DNA of 64,000 bases from Oceanobacillus jordanicus (lineage in GTDB: Bacteria; Bacillota; Bacilli; Bacillales; Amphibacillaceae). The stretch lies in the NCBI RefSeq assembly GCF_022095695.1, contig NZ_JAIFZM010000014.1, positions 30,577 to 94,576 of the forward strand, read 5' to 3'. The position numbers were made by a program, and so were the translations under genes. Below the pieces are notes generated by a model. It saw only the letters and a program-made list of their open reading frames with translations. It did not search any database and had not been told where the DNA came from. This document shows, one piece after another, positions 1-9,121 of the stretch (positions within the stretch are counted from its first letter, which is position 1; every line of letters starts with the position of its first letter).

Positions 1-1
1 A

Positions 2-985
2 AGTGGAATGAAATCACCACATACAGAAATTTATGAGCACGAAATGCCTGGAGGACAATATAGTAACTTAAAGCAACAGGCAAAGGCGGTTGGCTTGGAA
101 GATCGTTGGAATGAAGTGAAAACGATGTTTAGACAGGTAAATGATATGTTCGGAGATGTAGTGAAAGTGACACCTTCCTCAAAGGTAATTGGCGATATGG
201 CATTATTTATGGTGCAGAACAATCTAACCGAAGAGGAAATATATGAACGTGGTGAATCCATTGATTTCCCTGAATCTGTTATCGAGTTTGCCAAAGGTGA
301 TATTGGGCAACCATACCAAGGCTTTCCTAAAAAATTGCAAGATATTATTTTAAAGGGTAGAAAAGCAATTGAAGTTCGTCCAGGCGAATTGCTTGAACCA
401 GTTGACTTCTCAAAACTTAAAGAGGAGTTGTTTAATAAACTGGGAAGACAGGTTACCAGCTTTGATATGATTTCCTATGCGTTGTACCCGAAAGTATTTA
501 TGGATTATTATACTTTCTATGAAAAATACGGTAACATGTCTGTCCTCAATACGCCGACTTTCTTCTATGGTATGAATCTTGGAGAAGAAATCGAGGTAGA
601 GATAGAGCAGGGGAAAACGTTAATTGTCAAGTTAGTATCGATTTCAGAAGCGCAAGAAGATGGCACACGCGTTGTCTATTTTGAGTTAAACGGACAAGCA
701 AGGGAAATTGTCGTCAAGGATGAAAACATTAAATCAAAATTAGCTGTAAAGCCAAAGACAGATAAAAGTAACGACAAACAATTAGGCGCCACAATGCCGG
801 GAACAGTGATTGAAGCTATGGTGAGTAATGGAGATAAAGTGGAAAAAGGGGATCATCTCCTACTTACAGAGGCAATGAAGATGGAAACAACTGTTCAGGC
901 TCCATTTGATGGAGTAGTCAAAAAAGTTTATGTTTCAAGTGGGGATCCAATTGCGGTAGATGATCTGTTAATAGAGTTTGAATAG
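2..985 (+). CDS. pycA: Pyruvate carboxylase, C-terminal part (5' end outside window)
   Basis: This is the last third of pyruvate carboxylase, the biotin enzyme that carboxylates pyruvate to oxaloacetate to replenish the TCA cycle. The reading frame is already open at base 2, so the gene is cut by the window edge rather than truncated. The visible part covers the end of the carboxyltransferase/PYC-OADA region (KSPHTEIYEHEMPGGQYSNL) and a C-terminal biotinyl domain. The biotin-accepting lysine lies in the EAMKMET motif, codon 878-880. It is followed by a strong bidirectional terminator shared with the convergent ctaA. The pycA-ctaA adjacency is the B. subtilis arrangement. Confidence 0.97.
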   Translation, partial: SGMKSPHTEIYEHEMPGGQYSNLKQQAKAVGLEDRWNEVKTMFRQVNDMFGDVVKVTPSSKVIGDMALFMVQNNLTEEEIYERGESIDFPESVIEFAKGDIGQPYQGFPKKLQDIILKGRKAIEVRPGELLEPVDFSKLKEELFNKLGRQVTSFDMISYALYPKVFMDYYTFYEKYGNMSVLNTPTFFYGMNLGEEIEVEIEQGKTLIVKLVSISEAQEDGTRVVYFELNGQAREIVVKDENIKSKLAVKPKTDKSNDKQLGATMPGTVIEAMVSNGDKVEKGDHLLLTEAMKMETTVQAPFDGVVKKVYVSSGDPIAVDDLLIEFE

Positions 986-995
986 ATATGCATAT

Positions 996-1037
996 AAAAG
1001 TGCGGCAAAGATCCGATTGGATTCTGCCGCACTTTTT
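996..1037. terminator. Bidirectional terminator between pycA and ctaA
   Basis: AAAAGTGCGGCA at 996-1007 pairs with TGCCGCACTTTTT at 1025-1037. A-rich and T-rich flanks on the two sides let it serve both convergent genes; it overlaps the ctaA stop codon. Confidence 0.85.
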
Positions 1038-1983
1038 ACATGGTTTTCTTTGTGGAAGTATTGGCTTGTTCTTTTTCATACTTTGCACTTCTAGTTGCTT
1101 GTAGTACAAAATAACTTATCATTCCGAAGAAACACGATATGATGAGTGCGTGGAGAAGTGCAATTCCTAAATTTAATACAGTAAAAATTATCATAGCGCC
1201 AGTAAACACTTGTAAGGAAATAAGTGAAAAGGCGGCGATCCATCCCCAGAACATCACCTTTTTATCCCTGTAGTGACGAATCATGCGAATGGTGAGCGTT
1301 AAGGTCCAAAGGAATAATAAACCCGCGGCAAGTCGATGGCCCATTTGAATCCATTGCTCTGTACTGTATAAATTAAAAGCAAATGGTGAAGCATTTGTAC
1401 AGAAGGGCCAACTCCCGCAGACCAAGTTTGCTTCCGTATGGCGAACGAGTGCACCTGTATAAACAACACAGATAGTGTACACAGTGAGTAGGTAAAATTC
1501 AATACGGTGCTTCTTTTTAATAAATAATGACCTAGCATCAAATTTCTTATCAATTTCAAAGATGAGAAGCGTCAAAAGGAATACAGAAGCGAATGAGACA
1601 AGTGAAATTCCGAAATGGGCAGCCAAAGCAAAGTCAGACTGGCCCCACATAACTGCAGCGGCACCGATCAACGCTTGTAAAATAAGGAAAAAAACAGACA
1701 TAGCAGACAGAAACTTTACTTCTCTTATGTTCCCTAAATGTTTCCATGAGAGCACAGCTAACAACACGACAGCGATCCCAACAATTCCTGATACCATTCT
1801 ATGGCTTAATTCAATGACGAGTTCAAAGGAAATGTTGGTGGGAATAAATTGACCCTCACATAAAGGCCAGCTCTTTCCGCATCCATCACCAGAATCTGTT
1901 TTCGTTACAAGTGCACCACCTAGAAGGATAAGCAGCATTCCAATCGTAGCTATAAGGGATAAGCTTTTTAATGTTTTAATCAT
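1036..1983 (-). CDS. ctaA: Heme A synthase CtaA (COX15 family)
   Basis: CtaA oxidises heme O to heme A, the cofactor of the caa3 cytochrome oxidase encoded next door, and acts in the cytoplasmic membrane. The 315-residue protein shows about eight hydrophobic segments in two pseudo-repeats. The heme-ligating histidines are visible at about H61 (ELSHRM), H123 (AAHFG), H216 (GHRLAAG) and H278 (LLHAL). The family cysteine pairs are present in both extracellular loops: C35/C42 and C189/C195. It is transcribed divergently from ctaB across a roughly 500 bp gap, as in B. subtilis. Length and motifs are normal for the family. Confidence 0.97.
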   Translation of the reverse strand: MIKTLKSLSLIATIGMLLILLGGALVTKTDSGDGCGKSWPLCEGQFIPTNISFELVIELSHRMVSGIVGIAVVLLAVLSWKHLGNIREVKFLSAMSVFFLILQALIGAAAVMWGQSDFALAAHFGISLVSFASVFLLTLLIFEIDKKFDARSLFIKKKHRIEFYLLTVYTICVVYTGALVRHTEANLVCGSWPFCTNASPFAFNLYSTEQWIQMGHRLAAGLLFLWTLTLTIRMIRHYRDKKVMFWGWIAAFSLISLQVFTGAMIIFTVLNLGIALLHALIISCFFGMISYFVLQATRSAKYEKEQANTSTKKTM

Positions 1984-2480
1984 CTTTCAACCCCACTTCA
2001 TTATGGAAAATAGTTATAGTTTTGTTATATATGTAGAAAATTGTTCCTGAATTCAATCCGACATAATGACTATAGGAGTAAAAAGGTAAAAAGGTGCCGG
2101 ACACAATAGCTATCGTACCATGAATAGACTGTTTTTTCACTTAGGATTAATAAAAAACCTTGCATTGTTGTTCGTTGTTTGCTAGAAATAAACTAGATGA
2201 TTTTCTTACATATACATAGTTTAACGTGATAAACAGCTAATAGGTAGCCAACTTCACAATGATTTGAAAAGGTAATCTTTTGAAAGCCTTCTCACAAGTT
2301 TCATAAAATTGTCACATAAATTATACCCTGTTAACTGTAAAATAATGTTGAAGTTATTAGATTGTTATACCATTCCATGATACAATAAAAATAATGGTCT
2401 ATTACAATTTAAGAACTCTGATAGAAAGAGTGAATGGCTATAAAGTGCCATCTAACTGGAATATGAAGGGGGGAGACAAA
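1984..2480. other. Divergent ctaA/ctaB intergenic region
   Basis: This non-coding gap must hold the ctaA promoter (leftward) and the ctaB promoter (rightward). In B. subtilis the equivalent region is controlled by ResD, but I cannot point to a clear ResD site here. At about 2086-2106 there is a short GGTGCCGGACAC-containing string. It resembles fragments of dispersed Bacillus repeats, but no second copy exists in this window. No small ORF with a Shine-Dalgarno is convincing. Confidence 0.6.
2378..2386 (+). promoter_or_regulatory. Possible extended -10 promoter for the ctaB operon
   Basis: TGATACAAT is an extended -10 element (TG-n-TACAAT) about 95 nt before the ctaB start. No good -35 box is present at 17 bp, so the call rests on the extended -10 and on position. 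Confidence 0.4.
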
Positions 2481-3422
2481 ATGGATAAAATAGAGACAAC
2501 ATCTTCACCAGAAGTAGCCACATTAAGTGTATCTAATAAAAAAAGCCATGTTACATTTGCTGATGTAAAGGCACTAGTTAAAGTAGGAATTGTTAATTCA
2601 AACTTAATCACTGTATTCACTGGGTTTTGGTTAGCCCTTTATTTTACAAACACCCCTTTTATGGCAAAATGGGATGTTTTCCTACTAACGATAATTGGAA
2701 GCACACTTGTAATTGCCGGTGGTTGCATACTAAATAACTGGTATGATGTAGATATTGACCCCAAAATGGCTCGTACAAAAACGAGACCTACCGTAACCGG
2801 AAACATATCTTTAAATATAGCATTAGCACTAGGAATAATATTCTCAGTTGTAGGATTTAGTTTGTTAATGTTCACCACACTAGAGGCAGTCTTATTTGCC
2901 TTCATGGGTTGGTTTACGTATGTAGTGTTATATACAATATGGTCAAAAAGAAGGTACACACTAAACACTGCTATTGGCAGCTTCTCAGGAGCCGCACCGC
3001 CGTTAATTGGTTGGGCAGCAGTAGATCCAAGTTTCCATGTCGTGCCATTTGGCTTTTTCATTATCATGTTTATTTGGCAAACACCACACTTTCTTGCATT
3101 AGCTATGAAAAAATGCAAAGAATACAAAGAAGCCGGTATTCCGATGTTACCGGTCGTAAGAGGTTTTGAGATCACTAAACGGCAAATTGCAATTTATATT
3201 GCCTGCTTATTACCACTCCCTTTTTACTTGGCTGAATTAGGAACTGTATTTATTGTAGTAGCTACCATTCTAAATATTGGTTGGCTTGTGCTCGCAATAA
3301 GAGGTTTCTTTATGAAGAATGATCTTAAATGGGCAAATATGATATTTATTTATTCGTTAAATTATTTGACAATTCTATGCCTTGTTATGGTATTGGTAAC
3401 CATTGATTCACCGTTTAGTTAG
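2481..3422 (+). CDS. ctaB: Protoheme IX farnesyltransferase CtaB (heme O synthase)
   Basis: CtaB is a UbiA-family membrane prenyltransferase that adds farnesyl to heme B, making heme O, the substrate of CtaA. The aspartate-rich substrate motif NNWYDVDID lies at about residues 85-93, followed by PKMARTKTRP. The conserved SGAAPPLIGW loop and seven to nine membrane helices are visible. The ATG at 2481 was chosen because AAGGGGGGAG ends 5 nt before it. An in-frame ATG at 2394 would add 29 non-conserved residues without a good ribosome-binding site. The product is 313 aa, typical for the family. ctaC begins 62 nt downstream. Confidence 0.95.
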   Translation: MDKIETTSSPEVATLSVSNKKSHVTFADVKALVKVGIVNSNLITVFTGFWLALYFTNTPFMAKWDVFLLTIIGSTLVIAGGCILNNWYDVDIDPKMARTKTRPTVTGNISLNIALALGIIFSVVGFSLLMFTTLEAVLFAFMGWFTYVVLYTIWSKRRYTLNTAIGSFSGAAPPLIGWAAVDPSFHVVPFGFFIIMFIWQTPHFLALAMKKCKEYKEAGIPMLPVVRGFEITKRQIAIYIACLLPLPFYLAELGTVFIVVATILNIGWLVLAIRGFFMKNDLKWANMIFIYSLNYLTILCLVMVLVTIDSPFS

Positions 3423-3484
3423 TTATTGTCCTTTATAATAAACATATATAAGGAAACAACAAGAGGAAAGAGAGGTATAAATAA

Positions 3485-4537
3485 ATGATAGGTTGGATGG
3501 GAAAAAGAAAACCTTTATTTCTTTTCGGTATGCTGGCATTGCTTCTTGCTGGCTGCGGGAAAGAGAATCTAACGGCTTTCGAACCAAAAGGGTATGGCGC
3601 TGAGTCATCCATGAATCTAATTATTCTTTCGATAATTATCATGGCGTTTGTTTTAGCTATTGTATTACTCGTTTATGTCATTACATTGGTTCGCTTTCGT
3701 AAAAAGAAGGGGCAGGAGAATTTCATTCCAAAACAGGTTGAAGGAAATAAAACACTGGAAACTGTTTGGACAGTAATTCCAATTATTCTAGTGCTAATCT
3801 TAGCCGTGCCCACAGTAGTGGCAACTTTTGACCTAGCTGATAAATCAGAGGCACAAGATGGCATCAATGTAGAAGTAACCGGGAACCAATACTGGTGGCA
3901 CTTTAATTATCAAGGTGATGAAGTGCAAACAAGCCAGGATTTATACATTCCTACTGGCGAAAGAGTTTATTTAAACATGAAATCTTCAGATGTTATTCAT
4001 TCATTCTGGGTTCCAAGTATATCTGGAAAAATGGATGTTAACCCTGAGAACGTAAACACAATGTATCTTGAAGCACATGAAGAAGGCGTTTATTGGGGGA
4101 AATGTGCTGAACTATGCGGCCCTTCTCACTCACTTATGGACTTCAAAGTAATAGCAGTTAGTCCAGAGGAATACGATCAGTGGATTTCTGACATGCAAAG
4201 TGTTGATCCTGAGGCTAATCCAGAAGATGCAGTAGCTCAAGATGGAAAAGCATTATTTGAAGAGAAAAGCTGTGTGGCTTGCCATGCTATTGGATCTTCT
4301 CCAAATGCAACTGGACCAAACCTTACAAACTTCGGTGACCGTACCAAAATTGCAGGGTACCTTGAGCCAACAGAAGAAAATCTAGTTAAATGGATAACGG
4401 ACCCTGAGTCAGTTAAACCAGGGAATAAGATGACTGGTAACTATCCTGACGTTTCAGAGGAAGAAGCAGAGCAAATTGCTGCTTATTTACTGCAGTTAAG
4501 TCCTTCTGATATCACCACTGAAAGCGCAGGAAACTAG
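3485..4537 (+). CDS. ctaC: Cytochrome caa3 oxidase subunit II with fused cytochrome c domain (CtaC)
   Basis: Subunit II carries electrons from cytochrome c to the CuA centre of the caa3 oxidase. A lipoprotein signal is present, with lipobox LLAGC at C24. Two membrane helices follow (about 42-68 and 93-112). The CuA ligands are all visible: H172, C207, E209, C211, H215 and M218 in HSFWVPS and CAELCGPSHSLMDF. A C-terminal cytochrome c domain carries heme motif CVACH (263-267) and a candidate Met ligand at M316, which identifies the caa3 type. It is first of a tight ctaC-D-E-F run. Length (350 aa) is normal. Confidence 0.97.
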   Translation: MIGWMGKRKPLFLFGMLALLLAGCGKENLTAFEPKGYGAESSMNLIILSIIIMAFVLAIVLLVYVITLVRFRKKKGQENFIPKQVEGNKTLETVWTVIPIILVLILAVPTVVATFDLADKSEAQDGINVEVTGNQYWWHFNYQGDEVQTSQDLYIPTGERVYLNMKSSDVIHSFWVPSISGKMDVNPENVNTMYLEAHEEGVYWGKCAELCGPSHSLMDFKVIAVSPEEYDQWISDMQSVDPEANPEDAVAQDGKALFEEKSCVACHAIGSSPNATGPNLTNFGDRTKIAGYLEPTEENLVKWITDPESVKPGNKMTGNYPDVSEEEAEQIAAYLLQLSPSDITTESAGN

Positions 4538-4588
4538 AAGAATACAGAACAAATACGGGATGGAAGATGTAAAAGGGAGGTTTATAAT

Positions 4589-6442
4589 TTGAGTATTGCA
4601 GCTGCTCAGAATAAAGGATTTCTTGCTGCCGTGTGGGATTACCTAACAACAGTTGACCATAAGAAAATAGCAAAGTTATATCTATTTGCTGGTGGTTTCT
4701 TTTTCCTGCTAGGCGGACTTGAAGCTTTGTTTATACGTATACAATTAATAAGCCCGGAAAATGATTTCCTTACTGCTGGCTTGTATAATGAAATGATTAC
4801 AATGCATGGAACAACAATGATATTTCTTGCTGCCATGCCATTGTTACTAGGTTTAATGAATGCCATCATGCCTTTGCAAATTGGGGCACGTGATGTAGCA
4901 TTTCCGTTTTTAAACTCATTGGGATTTTGGTTATTCTTATTTGGTGGAGTCTTGCTTAACTGCAGTTGGTTTTTAGGCGGAGCTCCTGATGCAGGTTGGA
5001 CTTCGTATGCACCATTATCGATTCAATCACCTGGACATGGTGTTGATTTTTACATAATGGGACTGCAGATTTCCGGTGCTGGAACCTTAATAGGTGGTAT
5101 TAACTTCCTTGTTACGATTGTAACGATGAGAGCACCAGGAATGACATATATGCGTATGCCGTTATTTTCATGGACTACGTTTGTGACAAGTGTATTAATC
5201 TTGTTTGCTTTCCCAGCATTAACAGTAGGGTTATTCCTACTAATGTTTGACCGAATGTTTGGTGCGGCTTTCTTCGATGTTACGCTAGGAGGAAACGCAG
5301 TCATTTGGCAGCATCTATTTTGGATTTTTGGACACCCTGAAGTATATATCCTGATTTTGCCTGCATTTGGTATCTTCAGTGATATAATCTCAACTTTTTC
5401 AAAAAAGCGGTTGTTCGGTTATACGGCAATGGTATTTGCTACCATCCTAATCGCATTTTTAGGATTTATGGTATGGGCCCACCACATGTTTACAGTTGGG
5501 CTTGGTCCTGTTGCTAACGCTATTTTCGCAATTGCTACAATGGCGATTGCAGTACCAACAGGTATAAAAATCTTTAACTGGCTAGGCACAATGTGGGGAG
5601 GAAGCATTACTATTAATTCGGCAATGCTTTGGACACTTGCATTCATTCCATCCTTTACTATTGGTGGTATGACGGGTGTAATGCTTGCATCTGCAGTAGC
5701 TGACTACCAGTACCATGATACTTATTTCGTGGTAGCTCACTTTCATTATGTAATTGTTGGTGGGGTAGTATTTGGAATCCTTGCTGGGTTGCACTACTGG
5801 TGGCCAAAAATCTTTGGTAAGATATTAAATGAAACATTAGGTAAATTATCTTTTTGGCTGTTCTTTATCGGTTTCCATTTAACGTTCTTTATTCAGCATT
5901 TTCTAGGACTAATGGGTATGCCTCGTCGTTATTGGGTATTCCTAAAAGACCAAGGACTGGATACAGGAAACCTTGTAAGTACCATTGGTGCTTTTCTAAT
6001 GGGTGTCGGTGGATTGATTTTTGTCATTAACATTATTTATACAAGTGTGAAGGGCGAAAAAGCACCTGCCGATCCTTGGGATGGTCGTTCGTTGGAGTGG
6101 GCAATTCCATCTCCACCACCATTCTACAATTTCAAACAGACTCCACTTATTCGTGGGCTAGATCCATTATGGATTGAAAAAACGGAAGGTAAGGGTAAAA
6201 TAACCCCAGCAGAACCTCTTGGCGATATTCATATGCCGGATGCTTCTATCTTACCGTTTATAATGTCATTTGGATTTTTCATAGCAGGATTCGGTTTTAT
6301 CTATCAGGTTGACCATAAAGGGTGGTTGGCAGCAATATTCGTTGGAATGGGAACAGCATTAATTTGTATGCTAATTAGATCTCTGAAAGATTACCATGGC
6401 TTCCATATCCACAAAGAAGAACTCGAAAGGGAGGCTGACTGA
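4589..6442 (+). CDS. ctaD: Cytochrome caa3 oxidase subunit I (CtaD)
   Basis: This is the catalytic subunit, where O2 is reduced at the heme a3-CuB centre and protons are pumped. The low-spin heme ligands are H73 (MHGTTM) and H386; the high-spin ligand is H384 (VAHFHYV). CuB ligands are H249 (GHPEVY), H298 and H299 (WAHHMF), and Y253 is the residue cross-linked to H249 in this family. About 14 membrane helices are present in 617 aa. Translation starts at TTG 4589, with AAAAGGGAGG ending 8 nt upstream. The stop is separated from ctaE by one base, implying coupling. Confidence 0.97.
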   Translation: MSIAAAQNKGFLAAVWDYLTTVDHKKIAKLYLFAGGFFFLLGGLEALFIRIQLISPENDFLTAGLYNEMITMHGTTMIFLAAMPLLLGLMNAIMPLQIGARDVAFPFLNSLGFWLFLFGGVLLNCSWFLGGAPDAGWTSYAPLSIQSPGHGVDFYIMGLQISGAGTLIGGINFLVTIVTMRAPGMTYMRMPLFSWTTFVTSVLILFAFPALTVGLFLLMFDRMFGAAFFDVTLGGNAVIWQHLFWIFGHPEVYILILPAFGIFSDIISTFSKKRLFGYTAMVFATILIAFLGFMVWAHHMFTVGLGPVANAIFAIATMAIAVPTGIKIFNWLGTMWGGSITINSAMLWTLAFIPSFTIGGMTGVMLASAVADYQYHDTYFVVAHFHYVIVGGVVFGILAGLHYWWPKIFGKILNETLGKLSFWLFFIGFHLTFFIQHFLGLMGMPRRYWVFLKDQGLDTGNLVSTIGAFLMGVGGLIFVINIIYTSVKGEKAPADPWDGRSLEWAIPSPPPFYNFKQTPLIRGLDPLWIEKTEGKGKITPAEPLGDIHMPDASILPFIMSFGFFIAGFGFIYQVDHKGWLAAIFVGMGTALICMLIRSLKDYHGFHIHKEELEREAD

Positions 6443-6443
6443 T

Positions 6444-7067
6444 ATGAGTCATGATCATTCCTTAAATCCAGAAACAATGCCACAGGAACCTGAAAAGGCT
6501 ACACTGGAAGGTAAGAACAAATTTTTGGGGTTATGGTTTTTCCTAGGCGGAGAAACTGTCCTATTTGCTAGCTTATTTGGTACGTATCTTGCCCTAAGAA
6601 ATTCTACAGCTGGTGGGCCTGCAACGACGGATTTATTTGGTCTAGAACTTGTCTTCGTTATGACGATGTTGTTACTGACAAGTTCTTTGACAAGTGTTTA
6701 TGCGATGTACCAGATGAAAAATAACAATTTCAAAAAAATGCAACTATGGTTGGGGATCACTGCCCTTTTAGGTATGGCCTTCCTTGCTTGCGAACTATAT
6801 GAATTTTATCATTACATTCACGAATATGAATTTACTTTCCGTTCCTCAGCGTTTGGATCTGCTTTTTATACGTTAGTTGGTTTCCATGGAGGCCACGTAG
6901 TTTTCGGTCTTAGCTGGCTAATTGTATTAATGGTCCGAAATGCAAAAAGAGGACTAAATTTATACAACGCACCAAAGTATTATACCTTTAGTTTATACTG
7001 GCACTTTATTGATGTCGTTTGGGTATTTATTTTTACTGTTGTATACTTAATGGGAAAGGTGGGTTAA
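6444..7067 (+). CDS. ctaE: Cytochrome caa3 oxidase subunit III (CtaE)
   Basis: This is the COX3-family membrane subunit of the caa3 oxidase. ATG 6444 was chosen because GGGAGG at 6429-6434 precedes it with good spacing. A longer frame from 6396 would overlap ctaD and lacks family similarity. The 207 aa product matches the usual length. About five helices are visible, with the conserved GFHGGHVVFG and YWHFIDVVW signatures near residues 147-156 and the C-terminus. It sits between ctaD (1 nt gap) and ctaF (3 nt gap). Confidence 0.95.
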   Translation: MSHDHSLNPETMPQEPEKATLEGKNKFLGLWFFLGGETVLFASLFGTYLALRNSTAGGPATTDLFGLELVFVMTMLLLTSSLTSVYAMYQMKNNNFKKMQLWLGITALLGMAFLACELYEFYHYIHEYEFTFRSSAFGSAFYTLVGFHGGHVVFGLSWLIVLMVRNAKRGLNLYNAPKYYTFSLYWHFIDVVWVFIFTVVYLMGKVG

Positions 7068-7070
7068 CCA

Positions 7071-7394
7071 ATGGCTGACAACATCGATACCAATAAGGTT
7101 AATTCTTTTCGCAAACAAAAGAGTAAGGATGAAATGAAAAAACAGCTTATCTCCTTTGCGCTGATGATTGGTTTTACAATCATAGCGTTTGGAATCGTAG
7201 CTACGGATGCAATCGACAAAATGTTCGTTGTTCCCTTGCTACTTATCCTAGCTGTCGTACAGGTTGCATTTCAGTTTTATTACTTTATGCATATGAAGGA
7301 CAAAGGACATGAGTTACCTTCCATGATGATTTACGGTGGTATATTTGCTGCTTTATTAACCATTGCGGCACTTAGTGTTATCGTATGGTGGTAG
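7071..7394 (+). CDS. ctaF: Cytochrome caa3 oxidase subunit IV (CtaF)
   Basis: This small COX4-type subunit stabilises the oxidase complex. The 107-residue protein has a charged N-terminal tail of about 25 residues and three membrane helices. The family string QFYYFMHMKDKG lies between helices 2 and 3. ATG 7071 follows ctaE by three bases, with GGGAAAGGTGGG upstream as ribosome-binding site. A strong terminator follows at 7423, closing the ctaB-F transcript. Confidence 0.93.
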   Translation: MADNIDTNKVNSFRKQKSKDEMKKQLISFALMIGFTIIAFGIVATDAIDKMFVVPLLLILAVVQVAFQFYYFMHMKDKGHELPSMMIYGGIFAALLTIAALSVIVWW

Positions 7395-7422
7395 GCTATA
7401 ATTTTACAGCGGATGAATATTT

Positions 7423-7453
7423 AAAGGCTGGGAGAAATCCCAGCCTTTTCTTT
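7423..7453 (+). terminator. Terminator of the ctaB-ctaF operon
   Basis: AAAGGCTGGG and CCCAGCCTTTT form a 10 bp stem with a 6 nt loop followed by TTCTTTT. Confidence 0.88.
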
Positions 7454-7598
7454 TAGCTTATAATGTACCACAAGATCTACCTCACTAGAATACGGGGTTA
7501 ATTAATAAGACCTCTGTTTTGTATAACGTGGTGGATTTATAAAGGCTTTCGTTTTAAAATCGTCACATTATAAGCGTGTATCTTACTAGATAATACGT

Positions 7599-7604
7599 TA
7601 TAAT
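7599..7604 (+). promoter_or_regulatory. Possible -10 element for ctaG
   Basis: A perfect TATAAT lies 37 nt before the ctaG start. The -35 region at 17 bp (GTGTAT, 7576-7581) is weak. The preceding terminator argues that ctaG needs its own promoter. Confidence 0.4.
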
Positions 7605-7640
7605 GATAGGGATAAACTTAACTTTATGGAGTGGGTAAAG

Positions 7641-8543
7641 ATGTGGCTTGAACTTCAAATATTTGGCTTCCGAGCATTATGGAGTCCTTACTTTTTCCTG
7701 TTTGTGTTAGGACTAGCTATTGCATACTTTGTCATAACAGGGCCCTACCGTGAGAGGTTTGGTGGGCATGACAAACCAACTAGAAAACAACAGGTGTTTG
7801 TTTATACTGCCTTGGCTCTTTTATACATTGTAAAAGGATCACCGATCGACTTATTAACACATATTATGCTTTCTGCACATATGGCACAAATGGCTATATA
7901 TTACTTAGTGTTTCCTATCCTCTTAATTAAAGGGATTCCTGCGTGGATTTGGAGAAAAGTTGTTTATTTACCAGTGGTGCGTCCTGTACTCAATTTGCTG
8001 ACGAAACCGATTATTTCGCTGTTATTATTTAACACGTTATTTTCTGTTTATCACATGCCAATCGTGTTTGATTTTGCTAAAACTTCGCAAATCGCACATA
8101 CCACAATATCACTTACTATTTTGGTAGCTGCATTTATCGTCTGGTGGCCAATTTTATCACCATTAAAAGAAGCAAAATCGTTACGACCCTTAGTTAAAAT
8201 TGGCTATATCTTTGCTAATAGTGTACTGATTACACCAGCTTGTGTGTTAATTATATTTGCTGATCATACGTTATTTGATACATATACCCAGGGTGGTGCT
8301 TGGATACAGGCGATGCAACTTTGTGTACCTGGAGATGTTATTCAGGGTTTGAGTGGACAGCTGTCAGGACCTCAGATGTTTTCCGATATGAGCCCATTAG
8401 AGGATCAGCAATTGGGTGGTATTATCATGAAAATTATGCAAGAAATTACGTATGGGGTTATTCTTGCACGAATCTTCTATGGTTGGTTTAATGCCGAAAG
8501 TTTGAAAGTGGACCCTATTCCAGCGGAAACACAAAACTATTAA
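7641..8543 (+). CDS. ctaG: Cytochrome c oxidase assembly factor CtaG
   Basis: CtaG is a polytopic membrane protein needed for assembly of active caa3 oxidase in Bacillus. This is the caa3_CtaG type, unrelated to the proteobacterial copper chaperone of the same name. About seven membrane segments are visible in 300 aa, with family features FRALWSPYFF near the N-terminus and SAHMAQM/MQLCVPGDVIQG further on. ATG 7641 was preferred over ATG 7626 because GGAGTGGG lies just before it; the upstream ATG overlaps this ribosome-binding site. It is separated from ctaF by a terminator but is functionally part of the same locus. Confidence 0.93.
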   Translation: MWLELQIFGFRALWSPYFFLFVLGLAIAYFVITGPYRERFGGHDKPTRKQQVFVYTALALLYIVKGSPIDLLTHIMLSAHMAQMAIYYLVFPILLIKGIPAWIWRKVVYLPVVRPVLNLLTKPIISLLLFNTLFSVYHMPIVFDFAKTSQIAHTTISLTILVAAFIVWWPILSPLKEAKSLRPLVKIGYIFANSVLITPACVLIIFADHTLFDTYTQGGAWIQAMQLCVPGDVIQGLSGQLSGPQMFSDMSPLEDQQLGGIIMKIMQEITYGVILARIFYGWFNAESLKVDPIPAETQNY

Positions 8544-8584
8544 TACTGACTATTTGAGTTAATTATGGAAAGGAATTTTGAATT

Positions 8585-9040
8585 ATGCCTTTTTTACCTA
8601 CAATAAGTACATTTTTCATCGTATTAAGTGCTATTTTAGTGGCATTTGGTTGGAGATTTATAGTGAAGGGAAAAGCTGCAACACATAAGAAAACCATGAT
8701 TGCAGCTGCTATTAGTGCCTTAATATTCTTTATCATTTATGCGTCTCGGACTGTTTTTGTTGGAAATTCAAGCTTTGGTGGTCCAGAGGAGTTAGAAATT
8801 TATTATACGCTGTTTCTAATTTTTCATATTTTCCTGGCGACTTCTGGAGCGATATTTGGGATCGTAACACTAACGCTTGCATTTAAACGGAAAATAAAGA
8901 AGCATAGAAAAATTGGACCGGTTACAAGTATTATTTGGTTTTTCACAGCAATAACCGGTGTGATGGTCTACTTATTGCTTTATATATTTTATGATAGTGG
9001 TGAAACTACCAGTATGATAAAAGCGATATTAGGATCTTAA
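8585..9040 (+). CDS. DUF420 membrane protein (CtaM/YozB-like oxidase assembly)
   Basis: This is a 151-residue protein with four membrane helices and a short basic cytoplasmic loop (FKRKIKKHRKIG). It matches the DUF420 family. In Staphylococcus the DUF420 protein CtaM is needed for heme-copper oxidase maturation, and the B. subtilis relative is YozB. Its place 41 nt after ctaG, ahead of a strong terminator, supports a role in caa3 biogenesis. That role is inferred from family and context. Confidence 0.82.
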   Translation: MPFLPTISTFFIVLSAILVAFGWRFIVKGKAATHKKTMIAAAISALIFFIIYASRTVFVGNSSFGGPEELEIYYTLFLIFHIFLATSGAIFGIVTLTLAFKRKIKKHRKIGPVTSIIWFFTAITGVMVYLLLYIFYDSGETTSMIKAILGS

Positions 9041-9076
9041 TCTATTATTGTGAAAATGATTATAAAAACAGACTAT

Positions 9077-9112
9077 AAAAAAGTGAGTACCAGTTAACTG
9101 GACTCACTTTTT
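9077..9112. terminator. Bidirectional terminator between DUF420 gene and YtvI-like gene
   Basis: AAAAAGTGAGT and ACTCACTTTTT pair perfectly around an inner CCAGTTAACTGG palindrome. The hairpin lies between two convergent genes and has suitable tracts in both directions. Confidence 0.9.
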
Positions 9113-9121
9113 CTTTTTACA

